The notes under the pieces are model-generated. The model had not been told where the DNA came from, did no database searches, and worked only from the letters and a program-made list of their open reading frames with translations. This document shows positions 34,056 through 44,783 of a DNA stretch of 64,000 bases, piece by piece. A program made the position numbers and the translations under genes. Positions within the stretch are counted from its first letter, which is position 1. Each line of letters opens with the position of its first letter. The stretch is from Antarcticimicrobium luteum (GTDB lineage Bacteria > Pseudomonadota > Alphaproteobacteria > Rhodobacterales > Rhodobacteraceae): NCBI RefSeq assembly GCF_004358185.1, contig NZ_SMUV01000063.1, positions 1-64,000 on the forward strand. Reading direction: 5' to 3'.

Positions 34056-35828
34056 ATGACCAAGATCAAGAACCTGACCAAAGAGATGCGCAAATTGTGG
34101 GACGACGCCCACGACTATGACCCAAGCGATCCGATGCTGGGCCTGACCGGCAAGGATCTGTCCGGGCCGAAACTGTCGCGCCGCGCCACGCTGCGTCTGC
34201 TGGCCGCCGGCGGCGCGCTGACCGCGGCGCAACTGACGCCGGGGTTTTCCGGCATGGCCCGCGCGGCCGGCCATGGCGGCGGCACGCTGACCTGCGGCTG
34301 GGCCGGGGTGGCCGAGGTCCAGACCCTCGATCCGGCGCGGATCGATCAGGTGCTGCAATTCCAGATCGCCTCGAACGTACTGTCCGGGCTGATGCATATC
34401 GACGCCTCGCTGGTGGCCCAGGGCGATCTGGCCGAGACCTGGACGGTTTCGGATGATGGCCTTGAGTACATCTTCAAGCTGCGCGAGGGCGTTACCTTTC
34501 ACAACGGCGATGCCTTCAATGCCGATGACGTCCTGTTCACCTTCGACCGCTCGTCCAACCCGGAAAAGTCGATCCACTCCAAGAACCTCGCCAATGTCGA
34601 AAAGCTTGAAAAGATGGGCAATTACGAGGTGAAGTTCACGCTGAAGCAACCGCAGGCCTCGTTCCTGACCAAGACGCTGGAACGCGCCTCGGGACGGGCG
34701 ATGACCATCGTGTCCAGGGGCGCGCTGGAGCAGATGGGCGAGGCCCAGTATGGCCTGACCCCGGTCGGCACCGGCCCGTTCAAGGTGACCGAACATGTGC
34801 TGGGCCAGGGCGTGGTGCTGGAGAAATTCGCCGATTACTACGACCCCGAGCGGCCCAAGCTCGACAAGGTGATCATCAAGCCGATCGACGGGGTGGAGCC
34901 GATCGCCGCCGCGCTGGAGGCGGGCGATATCCAGTATATCGGCGGCAACCCGTTGGCGGCGCAGCTGATCGACCGGTTCAAGTCCAACTCCGATCTGGTG
35001 GTCGACATCAAGCCGGCCCCGGGGTTCCAGTCGGTCTGGATGAACCCCTGGCGCGAGCCGATGAAGGTCACCGATTTCGACAAGCCGATGGACGAGCTGA
35101 TGAAGGACAAGGGCTTCATGGTCCGTCTGGCGCTGGCCAAGGCGCTGGACCGCGACACCTATGTCAAACAGGCGCATTTCGGCTATGCGGTGCCCGGTTA
35201 CGGCACCATCAACCCGGCGATGGCCTTTTACTATGACGAGGGGATCGCGGATAAATCCATGCAGGCCTTCGACCCCGACGGCGCCCGCGCGCTGCTGGCC
35301 GAGGCCGGATTCCCCGGCGGCGAGGGCTTTCCCGAGCTGGAGCTGATCACCACCCCCGGTCAGAAACGCAACGGTCTGGTGCTGGCCAACATCTACAAGC
35401 AGGTGCTGGGCATCACCATCAAGGTCGTGCCCAAGGAATTCTCGGTCGGTATCCAGGATTTCAACAACTGCGAATTCGACATGCGGCTGGGCGGCTCGGG
35501 CGGCGACTATGACCCCGATGACGGCATCGTCGACTGGATGAAGACCACGTCGAAGTTCAACGGCCGGACCCGCGACACCGCGAAATACGCCTTTGGCTAT
35601 TTCAGCAATGCCGAGGCGGATCAGCTGATCGACGATCAGTCGGTGACCGCCGATCTGGAAAAGCGCCGCGAGATGGTGCGCAAGGCCAACCAGATCACCT
35701 CCGACCGGGTCGCCTGCGGCTTTCTCTACCATCCGGTCGACGTTCAGGTGCGCCACAAGTCGGTGACTTTCCCCGAAGAGAGCCGCATTCCCGGGCTGCA
35801 CGACTTTGACCGCGTGACCCTCGGCTGA
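34056..35828 (+). CDS. ABC peptide-type solute-binding protein (SBP_bac_5), probable Tat export
   Basis: 590-residue receptor, larger than most of its family because of a long N-terminal region. A twin-arginine signal reads SRRATLRLLAAGGALTAAQL with the Arg pair at 42-43, preceded by about 40 charged residues, an unusually long n-region. The family signature appears at WTVSDDGLEYIFKLREG and TFHNGDAFNADDVLFTF. AGGGAG lies 8 bases before the ATG. Downstream are the two permeases and an amidase. The ligand is probably a peptide or modified amino acid whose amide or gamma-glutamyl bond is cut by the flanking GGT, DUF1028 and amidase. Confidence 0.91.
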   Translation: MTKIKNLTKEMRKLWDDAHDYDPSDPMLGLTGKDLSGPKLSRRATLRLLAAGGALTAAQLTPGFSGMARAAGHGGGTLTCGWAGVAEVQTLDPARIDQVLQFQIASNVLSGLMHIDASLVAQGDLAETWTVSDDGLEYIFKLREGVTFHNGDAFNADDVLFTFDRSSNPEKSIHSKNLANVEKLEKMGNYEVKFTLKQPQASFLTKTLERASGRAMTIVSRGALEQMGEAQYGLTPVGTGPFKVTEHVLGQGVVLEKFADYYDPERPKLDKVIIKPIDGVEPIAAALEAGDIQYIGGNPLAAQLIDRFKSNSDLVVDIKPAPGFQSVWMNPWREPMKVTDFDKPMDELMKDKGFMVRLALAKALDRDTYVKQAHFGYAVPGYGTINPAMAFYYDEGIADKSMQAFDPDGARALLAEAGFPGGEGFPELELITTPGQKRNGLVLANIYKQVLGITIKVVPKEFSVGIQDFNNCEFDMRLGGSGGDYDPDDGIVDWMKTTSKFNGRTRDTAKYAFGYFSNAEADQLIDDQSVTADLEKRREMVRKANQITSDRVACGFLYHPVDVQVRHKSVTFPEESRIPGLHDFDRVTLG

Positions 35829-35844
35829 GGCGACATATCCCGTT

Positions 35845-35869
35845 CCGGGCCGGCCTGCCGCCGGCCCGG
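35845..35869 (+). other. Hairpin between ABC binding-protein and permease genes
   Basis: CCGGGCCGGC and GCCGGCCCGG form a perfect 10-bp stem with a 5-base loop, 16 bases after the receptor stop and 28 bases before the DppB start. No T-tract follows. Confidence 0.6.
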
Positions 35870-35897
35870 TTCCCCCAGTTCAGAAAGGACGGTTCCG

Positions 35898-36845
35898 GTG
35901 GCAAGCTATATGCTGCGCAGATTGATCGGCTCGGTCATCGTGATGTGGGCGGTGGCCACGCTGGTGTTCTTCATGCTGCGCTTCGTGCCCGGCGATCCGG
36001 TCGCCGCCATGCTCGCGGATGCGGGCGGCCCGGACGAGATCGCCGCGATGAAACGGCAGCTCGGACTCGACCGCTCGCTCTTCGTGCAATATGCGATCTG
36101 GTTCCAGAACATGCTTCACGGCGATCTGGGCGCGTCGATCTATGGCAGCCGTGCGGCGGTCACCGACGTTCTGGCCGAGGCGATCCCGCGCACCCTGTCG
36201 CTGTCGCTGCTGGCCTTTGTCATCGCGCTGATCATCGCCGTTCCGGCCGGCATCCTGTCGGCGACGCGCCGCAACAGCGCGACCGATACCACGGTGTCGC
36301 TGCTGGCCTTTCTGGGGTTGTCGATGCCGGATTTCTGGCTGGCGATCCTGCTGATCATCGTCTTTGCCGCCAATCTGCAATGGCTGCCCGCCATCGGCTA
36401 TGCGCCGCTGGCCGACGGGCTCTGGCCCTGGCTTAGTCACCTCATCCTGCCGGCGGTCGCCATCGGCACGGCGTTTTCGGCGATCATCGCGCGGATGATC
36501 CGTTCCTCGCTGCTCGAGGTGCTGAAATCCGACTATATGCGCACGGCGCGGGCCAAGGGGCTGACGCCCTGGATGATCATGTTCGGCCATGCGCTGCCCA
36601 ATGCGATGATCCCGGTGATTACCGTGATCGGGATCGCCTTCGCGCTGCTGATCTCTGGTGCCGTGGTGGTCGAGAATGTCTTTGCGATCAAGGGTCTGGG
36701 CCGCGTTCTGATCGAAGGCATCCTGAACCGCGATTACCCGGTGGTGCAGGGGGCGGTGCTGGTTGTCTCTGCCATCTTCGTCTTTTCCAATCTCATCGTC
36801 GATCTGCTCTACGGGGTGATCGACCCGCGCATTCGGCTGAACTGA
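35898..36845 (+). CDS. ABC transporter permease, DppB family
   Basis: 315-residue permease with six membrane helices. It opens with YMLRRLIGSVIVMWAVATL and the family segment MLRFVPGDPVAAML. The EAA loop contains MRTARAKGLTPWMIMFGHAL and the C-terminus DLLYGVIDPRIRLN is typical. Start is GTG at 35898, with AAAGGA 8 bases upstream. Its stop overlaps the DppC start (TGATG). Part of the importer made of the genes 32029 to 37726. Confidence 0.93.
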   Translation: MASYMLRRLIGSVIVMWAVATLVFFMLRFVPGDPVAAMLADAGGPDEIAAMKRQLGLDRSLFVQYAIWFQNMLHGDLGASIYGSRAAVTDVLAEAIPRTLSLSLLAFVIALIIAVPAGILSATRRNSATDTTVSLLAFLGLSMPDFWLAILLIIVFAANLQWLPAIGYAPLADGLWPWLSHLILPAVAIGTAFSAIIARMIRSSLLEVLKSDYMRTARAKGLTPWMIMFGHALPNAMIPVITVIGIAFALLISGAVVVENVFAIKGLGRVLIEGILNRDYPVVQGAVLVVSAIFVFSNLIVDLLYGVIDPRIRLN

Positions 36846-37726
36846 TGACAGATACCACCCAAAACCCGGAGACGGACCCGCTGCCCAGGCGCCGGTCGCG
36901 GTTCCGCGCGACGCTGGTCCGGGACCGCAAGGCGCAGGCCGGGCTGGCCGTCCTGATCCTGTTCGTGATCGGCGCGGTGTTCGCGCCGCTGCTCTCGCCC
37001 TTCGACCCCAACGCGATGACGCTCGACATGATGTCGGGGCTCAGCTGGACGCATCCGCTGGGGACCGACGATCTGGGCCGCGACCTGCTCAGCCGGATCC
37101 TGCACGGCACCCGGGTGTCGCTGTTCATCGGCATTTCCACCGTGGGCATCGCGCTGGCGATCGGCATCGCGCTGGGGCTGGTCGCGGGCTATTTCGGCGG
37201 CTGGCTCGATCTGCTGATCATGCGCTATATCGACCTGCAGTGGGCGTTCCCGAACTTCATCATCGCGGTCTATCTGGTCGCGGTGTTCGGCACCGGCCTG
37301 TTGAACGTGATCGTGGCGCTGTCGCTGGCCTTCATCGACGATTTCGCCCGTGTCGCCCGCTCCATGACCCTGTCGCTGCGCGAAGAGCAATATGTCGATG
37401 CCGCCCGCACGCTGGGCTTTTCCAAGGGGCGCACGCTGTTCATCCACATCCTGCCCAATGCGGTGGCGCCGATCATCGTGCAGGCCACCGTCAGCGTGTC
37501 CTATGCTATTCTGGGCGAGGCAAGCCTGTCGTTCCTCGGCCTCGGCGTCGATGCCTATACGCCGACCTGGGGGCTGATCCTGGCGGACGGGCGCGGCTTT
37601 ATCACCCAGGCGTGGTGGCTGGGCGTGTTTCCGGGGCTGGCGATCATGCTGGTGGTTCTGGCGATCAATTTTGTCGGCGACTGGCTGCGCGATGCGCTGG
37701 ATGTACGCCAGGCGGTGGGCGACTGA
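36845..37726 (+). CDS. ABC transporter permease, DppC family
   Basis: 293-residue partner permease. An Arg-rich cytoplasmic N-terminus (PRRRSRFRATLVRDRKAQ) precedes helix 1. The DppC motif THPLGTDDLGRDLLSRILHG is near residue 70, and the EAA loop reads EEQYVDAARTLGFSKGRTLF. The start codon overlaps the preceding stop. The amidase gene follows after 39 bases, so enzyme and importer are likely cotranscribed. Confidence 0.93.
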   Translation: MTDTTQNPETDPLPRRRSRFRATLVRDRKAQAGLAVLILFVIGAVFAPLLSPFDPNAMTLDMMSGLSWTHPLGTDDLGRDLLSRILHGTRVSLFIGISTVGIALAIGIALGLVAGYFGGWLDLLIMRYIDLQWAFPNFIIAVYLVAVFGTGLLNVIVALSLAFIDDFARVARSMTLSLREEQYVDAARTLGFSKGRTLFIHILPNAVAPIIVQATVSVSYAILGEASLSFLGLGVDAYTPTWGLILADGRGFITQAWWLGVFPGLAIMLVVLAINFVGDWLRDALDVRQAVGD

Positions 37727-37765
37727 CCGCCGCATTTCGAAACAACCTGCCTGTGAGGTGAGAGC

Positions 37766-39418
37766 ATGGAAGACCAAACCATTACCGAGGCCGATATCGA
37801 GGCCGCCGAGCGGCTGATGGGCATCGCCTATACCGCGCGCGAGAGGGCGCAGATGGTGGGCAACCTCGACGGCCAGATCGCCTCCTCCGTGGCGCGGCGG
37901 GGCGTCGAGATGCCCAATACGGTGCCGATGGCACTGCGCTTCGATCCGCGGCTGCCGGGGTTCCAGATGCCGGTCGCGGTGGGCGTGAGCGCCAGCGAAC
38001 CGGCGGCGCCGCTGCCCGACGATGACGCCGACATCGCCTTTGCCTGCCTGCCCGAGCTTGGTGCCTGGATCCGCTCCGGCGCGCTCAGCAGCCGGCGGCT
38101 CACGCAGATCTATCTGGACCGGATCGAACAGCTCAATCCGCATCTGTTCTGCTTTGCAACCGTCACCGCCGATCTGGCGCTGGCCGAGGCCGACGCGATG
38201 GACGCGCTGCTGGCCAAGGGCACCTGTCTGGGGCCGCTGCATGGCATCCCCTACGGCGTAAAGGATCTGTTCGACACCAAGGGCATTGTCACCGGCTGGG
38301 GCGCCGAGCCGTTTCAGGACCGGGTGCCGGAGGCGGACGCGCGCATCGTCACCCTGCTGCGGCAGGCGGGCGCGGTGTTGCTGGGCAAGACCACGCTGGG
38401 CGCGCTGGCCTATAACGACATCTGGTACGGCGGCCGCACCCGCAACCCGTTCAATATCGAAGAGGGCGCCTCGGGGTCCAGCGCCGGCTCGGCCTCGGCC
38501 ACCGCCGCCGGGCTTTGCGGGTTCTCCATCGGGACCGAGACGCTGGGCTCGATCACCTCGCCCAGCCAGCGCTGCGGCACCACCGGGCTGCGCCCCACCT
38601 TCGGGCGGGTCAGCCGGGCCGGGGCGATGGCGCTGTGCTGGTCGCTGGACAAGGTCGGGCCAATCTGCCGCGGGGTCGAGGACACCGCGCTGGTGCTCGA
38701 CGCGCTGAACGGGGCCGATCCGGCCGACCGCTGCACGATCCAGGCGCCGCTGGCCTTCGATGCCGCCAAGGGGATCGAGGGGCTGAAGCTCGGCTATCTG
38801 CCCGACGCCTTCGGCGAAGGTGCGACGGACATCGATCGCGCGGCGCTGGCGGCGGCGAAGGAGCTGGGCATTGAGGTGGTCGAGGTCTCGCTGCCCGATC
38901 TGCCCTATGGCGCGCTGATGAACATCCTCTATGCCGAGGCGGCGGCGGCGTTCGAACACCTGACGCTCTCGGATCTCGACGACACGCTGACCTGGCAGGG
39001 TGACGGGGCGTGGCCCAACACCTTTCGCAAGGCGCGGTTCCTGTCGGCGGTCGACCACGTGCAGCTCGACCGGCTGCGTTATCTGGTGATGCAGGCGCTG
39101 GACGGGCTGTTCGACGAGGTCGACGCGCTGATCGGCCCGTTCATGACCGGACCGATGCTGGTCGCCTCGAACTTCACCGGCCATCCCTGCCTGCATCTGC
39201 GGGCGGGCTTCGACCAGCTCGGCACCCGCAGCCCGGCCTCGCTGGGCGCCGGCAAGCTGACCACCGGCGAGGCGGACGAGAGCGGCGAAACCCACCGGGT
39301 GCCGCAGGGCATCTCGCTCTGGGGGCGGCTGTTCGAGGAGGGGACGATCCTCAACATCGGACAGGCGCTGGAGGCCCGGCTGGCCGTCGCCGCCGAGCGT
39401 CCGGTCCTGCCAGCCTGA
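37766..39418 (+). CDS. Amidase, amidase-signature family
   Basis: 550-residue serine amidase of the GatA/AtzF-like family. The Ser-cisSer-Lys triad is readable: Lys166 in GIPYGVKDLFDT, the Gly/Ser-rich loop EGASGSSAGSASATAAG near 233-248, and nucleophile Ser262 in GTETLGSITSPS. The first 90 residues form an extension found in one group of transporter-linked amidases. No signal peptide. GAGGTGAGAG precedes the ATG. It sits between two Dpp-type importers and probably hydrolyses an imported amide, releasing ammonia; it is not a tRNA amidotransferase subunit because gatB and gatC are absent. Confidence 0.9.
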   Translation: MEDQTITEADIEAAERLMGIAYTARERAQMVGNLDGQIASSVARRGVEMPNTVPMALRFDPRLPGFQMPVAVGVSASEPAAPLPDDDADIAFACLPELGAWIRSGALSSRRLTQIYLDRIEQLNPHLFCFATVTADLALAEADAMDALLAKGTCLGPLHGIPYGVKDLFDTKGIVTGWGAEPFQDRVPEADARIVTLLRQAGAVLLGKTTLGALAYNDIWYGGRTRNPFNIEEGASGSSAGSASATAAGLCGFSIGTETLGSITSPSQRCGTTGLRPTFGRVSRAGAMALCWSLDKVGPICRGVEDTALVLDALNGADPADRCTIQAPLAFDAAKGIEGLKLGYLPDAFGEGATDIDRAALAAAKELGIEVVEVSLPDLPYGALMNILYAEAAAAFEHLTLSDLDDTLTWQGDGAWPNTFRKARFLSAVDHVQLDRLRYLVMQALDGLFDEVDALIGPFMTGPMLVASNFTGHPCLHLRAGFDQLGTRSPASLGAGKLTTGEADESGETHRVPQGISLWGRLFEEGTILNIGQALEARLAVAAERPVLPA

Positions 39419-39502
39419 ACCGATACATAACGACCCCGAACGGGGCGCTTGCAGAACGTAGTCCGGGCCGATGCCGCCCATTCACCCAACAAGGAGACGA
39501 CC

Positions 39503-41044
39503 ATGAAACGCAGAGACTTCCTGAAATCCACATCGGCCCTGATGGGGGGCACGATCCTCTATGCGACCGGGATTCCGGCCATGGCGCAGGCCGAGCCGGT
39601 CAGCGGCGGCACCCTGATCTGGGGCCATTCCGAGACCACCCAGAACCTCGACATGCACCAGACCGGCACCGCCTCGACCGGCCGGGTTCTTCAGAACGTG
39701 CACGACTCGATCGTCACCGTCGACAAGGATCTGAACGTGATCCCGAACCTCGCCGAGAGCTTCGAGATCAGCGCCGACGGCCTGGTCTATACCTTCAAGC
39801 TGCGCCCCGGCGTGGTCTTTCACAACGGGCAGAAGATGACCTCGGCCGACGTGAAATTCTCCTTCGAGCGCTGCAAGGATCCGGCCACCGGCGCGGTCAA
39901 CTTCGAGGTGTTCAACAGCGTCGCCAGCATCGATACGCCCGACGATCTGACCGTCGTCATCACGCTCGGCCAGGTCAACGCGCCGTTCCTGTCGCGCCTG
40001 GCCGAAAACGGTGCCGGTGTGATCATGCCGACCGGCACCGGCGATGTGCAGGGCACCACGCCGATCGGCTGCGGCCCGTTCAAGTTCGTGCGCCGCGAGT
40101 TCGGCAACGAGGTCGAGCTGGCCCGCTTTGACGACTACTGGGGCGGCCCGGCCTATCTGGACAAGATCATCGCGCGCGAGATTACCGAACCCACCGTGCG
40201 CCTGACCGGGTTGCGCACCGGCGAGCTGCACATGATCAACGACATCCCGGCCGACCGGATCGCCGAGATCGAGGGCGACGACAAGTTCCAGGTCGTCTCC
40301 TGGTTCCCGCTGAACTGGGATTTCGTCAACTTCAACCACGACTTCGAGCCGTTCAAGAACCCCAAGGTGCGCGAGGCCTTCGATTACATGATCGACAAGG
40401 AGGCGCTGCTGGAGGGGGCGCTCTGGGGCCAGGGCGCGGTGACCGCATCGCCCAGCTACCCGACCTCGGCCTCCTACAATCATGACCTGAAGCAACGCCC
40501 GCAAGACTTTGAAAAGGCAAAGGCATTGCTGGCCGAGGCCGGCTATGGCGAGGGCGAGCTGTCGGTGGTGTTCAAAGCCACCACCAACTATCCCTACCAC
40601 ATCGAGGCCGCCCAGATCATGCTGGAGTGGTTCCGCATGGCCGGGGTCGACGCGACCATCGAACAGCTCACATGGTCGGACTGGCTGAGCCAGTGCTGGG
40701 TCGACAAGGATTTCCAGATCACCATGATGAACTTCTTCACTCTGTGGGAGCCGGATTTCCTCTACTACTCGCTGTGGAACACCGAGGGGGCCTTCAACTA
40801 CCGCAAGATCTCCAACGCCAAGGTGGATGAACTGACCGCCAAGGCGCGGGTCACCGTCGATCCGCAGGCGCGCGCGGACATCTACAAGCAGGTGCAGACC
40901 GTCGTCCATGACGAGACGCTGGACGTGATCCTGTGGTTCCGCAACGGCACCATCGGCGCCCAGACCGGCGTGATGGGGCTGGACACCATCGTGCATCCCA
41001 ACGGGTCGAACCTGAACTTCCACAAGGTCTGGCTGCAAAGCTGA
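39503..41044 (+). CDS. ABC peptide-type solute-binding protein (SBP_bac_5), Tat signal
   Basis: 513-residue receptor. It starts MKRRDFLKSTSALMGG, a textbook twin-arginine signal (RRDFLK), cleaved around IPAMAQA. Family signature: LAESFEISADGLVYTFKL and FHNGQKMTSADVKFSF. AAGGAG lies 7 bases before the ATG at 39503; a longer in-frame extension is not supported. First gene of a second, receptor-first Dpp-type importer. Export in folded form suggests folding or cofactor needs, shared with the receptor at 34056. Confidence 0.93.
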   Translation: MKRRDFLKSTSALMGGTILYATGIPAMAQAEPVSGGTLIWGHSETTQNLDMHQTGTASTGRVLQNVHDSIVTVDKDLNVIPNLAESFEISADGLVYTFKLRPGVVFHNGQKMTSADVKFSFERCKDPATGAVNFEVFNSVASIDTPDDLTVVITLGQVNAPFLSRLAENGAGVIMPTGTGDVQGTTPIGCGPFKFVRREFGNEVELARFDDYWGGPAYLDKIIAREITEPTVRLTGLRTGELHMINDIPADRIAEIEGDDKFQVVSWFPLNWDFVNFNHDFEPFKNPKVREAFDYMIDKEALLEGALWGQGAVTASPSYPTSASYNHDLKQRPQDFEKAKALLAEAGYGEGELSVVFKATTNYPYHIEAAQIMLEWFRMAGVDATIEQLTWSDWLSQCWVDKDFQITMMNFFTLWEPDFLYYSLWNTEGAFNYRKISNAKVDELTAKARVTVDPQARADIYKQVQTVVHDETLDVILWFRNGTIGAQTGVMGLDTIVHPNGSNLNFHKVWLQS

Positions 41045-41050
41045 CCCGCA

Positions 41051-41093
41051 GACCGGGGCGCGCGCGATGGGGAGGCGCGCCCCGGTCCTTTTC
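41051..41093 (+). terminator. Terminator-like hairpin after binding-protein gene
   Basis: GACCGGGGCGCGC and GCGCGCCCCGGTC (41051-41063 and 41075-41087) make a perfect 13-bp stem with an 11-base loop, followed by CTTTTCT. It starts 6 bases after the receptor stop and 60 bases precede the DppB gene. It is the best intrinsic-terminator candidate in the window and probably acts as a partial attenuator within the operon. Confidence 0.6.
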
Positions 41094-41147
41094 TGACATC
41101 CGGCGGCGGCACCCGAGGGCGCGCGCCAGCAAAGGGCAGGGCAGGCC

Positions 41148-42089
41148 GTGAGCTATATTCTCAACCGCATCCTCTCGATGCTTCTGACGCTGTTTCTGAT
41201 CTCGGCGATCACCTTTGCGGTGACCAATATCCTGCCGGGCGACGTGGCGATGATGATCATGGGCACCCAGTCCAACCCCGAGGCGCTGGCGGGCCTGCGC
41301 GAGTCGCTGGGGCTGAACGATCCGCTGCTGGTGCAATACGGCCGCTGGATCGGCGGCATGCTCACGGGCGACTGGGGCACCTCGCTGGTGTTCAAGGAGC
41401 CGATCGCGCCGCTGTTGCTGCAAAAGATGACGGCGAGCGGGCTGATCGTCCTGTTCTCCATGAGCATCGCGCTGATCTGCGCGGTGCCGCTGGGGGTCTG
41501 GGCGGCGGTGCATCCCAACCGCTGGCAGGACACCGCGTCGAGCTCGGCCGCGCTGCTGGGCGTCAGCCTGCCGGATTTCTTCTGGGGGATCATGATGATC
41601 CTGCTGTTCGCCCGCGGGCTGCACTGGCTGCCCTCCTCGGGCTTTGTCGATCCGGGCGAGGATCTGCTGCTGGCCTTCCGCCATGCGCTGCTGCCGTCGC
41701 TGGCGCTGGGGCTGGGGCTGATGGCGCATCTGACGCGGATGACGCGGGCCACCATGACCGGCATTCTCAACCAGGAATTCATCCGCGTCGCCCGTGCCAA
41801 GGGGCTGGGCGAGCGTACCGTGGTCTGGCGCTATGGGCTGGCCAACGCGGTGGGGCCGGTGATGACCGTGGCCGGGCTTCAGGTCGGCTATCTCTTCGGC
41901 TCGATCATCGTGATCGAGAGCCTGTTCAACTATACCGGCATGGGCTGGCTGACCTATCAGGCGCTGCTCAACCGCGACATCCCGCTGATCCAGGCCAGCG
42001 TCTTTGTCATCGCCGCCGTTGTCATGCTCGCCAACCTGATCGTGGACCTGCTTTACGTTCTGGTCGACCCGAGGATCCGTCTGTCATGA
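41148..42089 (+). CDS. ABC transporter permease, DppB family
   Basis: 313-residue permease, six membrane helices. Opening YILNRILSMLLTLFLISAI, family segment NILPGDVAMMIMG, EAA loop with VARAKGLGERTVVWRYGLA, ending DLLYVLVDPRIRLS. The start is a GTG at 41148 with AGGGCAGG upstream (gap about 6). It overlaps the DppC gene by ATGA. Belongs with the receptor at 39503 and the fused ATPase at 42919. Confidence 0.93.
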   Translation: MSYILNRILSMLLTLFLISAITFAVTNILPGDVAMMIMGTQSNPEALAGLRESLGLNDPLLVQYGRWIGGMLTGDWGTSLVFKEPIAPLLLQKMTASGLIVLFSMSIALICAVPLGVWAAVHPNRWQDTASSSAALLGVSLPDFFWGIMMILLFARGLHWLPSSGFVDPGEDLLLAFRHALLPSLALGLGLMAHLTRMTRATMTGILNQEFIRVARAKGLGERTVVWRYGLANAVGPVMTVAGLQVGYLFGSIIVIESLFNYTGMGWLTYQALLNRDIPLIQASVFVIAAVVMLANLIVDLLYVLVDPRIRLS

Positions 42090-42918
42090 AGCTGCCTGCC
42101 TCTTTCCGAACCTCCAAGGGGATGCTCGGCATCGGTCTGGTGCTGGCGATCCTGCTGATCGCGGTGATCGCGCCGGTGCTGATCCCCGCCGACTGGGCCA
42201 CCAAGATGGACATGCGCGCGCGTCTGTCGCCGCCCACCTGGGCGCATCCGCTGGGCACCGACCAACTGGGGCGCGATCTGATGTACCGTGTGCTGCTGGG
42301 CGCGCGAACCTCGATCGCCATCGCCAGCGCGGCGGTGCTGATGTCGATCGTGATCGGCCTGCCGCTGGGGCTGATCTCGGGCTATGCCGGGCGCACGACC
42401 GACAACGTGTTGATGCGTCTGGTCGACACGCTGCTGGCCTTTCCGGCGCTGCTACTGGCGCTGACCATCAGCGCGGTGCTGGGCCCCAACCTGCAAAACA
42501 CCATCATCGCCATCGGCATCGCCTTCACCCCCTTTCTCGCCCGCATCATCCGGGGCGAGGCGCTGCGGGTGGCGCAGATGCCTTATGTCGAGGCCGCGCG
42601 CACCGCCGGCAACTCCGACGCGCGGCTGATCGTGCGGCATATTCTGCCCAACATCATGCCGGCGGTGATCGTGCAGTCCACCATCAGCCTGGCCTTCGCC
42701 ATCCTGGCCGAGGCGGGGCTGAGTTTTCTTGGCCTCGGCACCCAGCCGCCGGATGCCTCCTGGGGGCTGATGATCCAGGCCTCGCGCGATTACCTCGACC
42801 GCGCCCCCTGGACCGCGCTGGTGCCGGGGGCGGCGGTGGCGCTGACCGTGCTTGGCCTCAATATGTTCGGAGACGCGCTGCGCGACGCGCTCGACCCCAG
42901 ATCGAAGGGAGCCTCGTG

Positions 42919-42919
<1 letters not shown>
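42086..42919 (+). CDS. ABC transporter permease, DppC family
   Basis: 277-residue partner permease. Helix 1 is MLGIGLVLAILLIAVIAPVL, followed by the motif THPLGTD-like AHPLGTDQLGRDLMYRVLLG near residue 52 and EAA loop MPYVEAARTAGNSDARLI. LSFLGLGTQPPDASWG is a usual DppC block. Its end overlaps the start of the fused ATPase gene. Confidence 0.93.
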
Positions 42920-44742
<1,823 letters not shown>

Positions 44743-44783
44743 AACCGGGGCCTTGCGCCCGAACCGAGAGACCTGAGATCGCC

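Noticed and set aside
32772-35801. Very long open frame of about 1000 codons on the minus strand, opposite the ABC ATPase and receptor genes
   Set aside because: It mirrors well-recognised genes on the plus strand, is rich in Arg, His, Gly and Gln as expected from antisense of GC-rich codons, and matches no family I know.
37766-39418. GatA subunit of the tRNA amidotransferase
   Set aside because: No gatB or gatC nearby, an N-terminal extension is present, and the gene lies in a transporter operon; a catabolic amidase is the better call.
36809-39481. About 890-codon antisense frame opposite the DppC-type permease and amidase genes
   Set aside because: Same antisense signature; the amidase triad and permease motifs on the plus strand explain the sequence.
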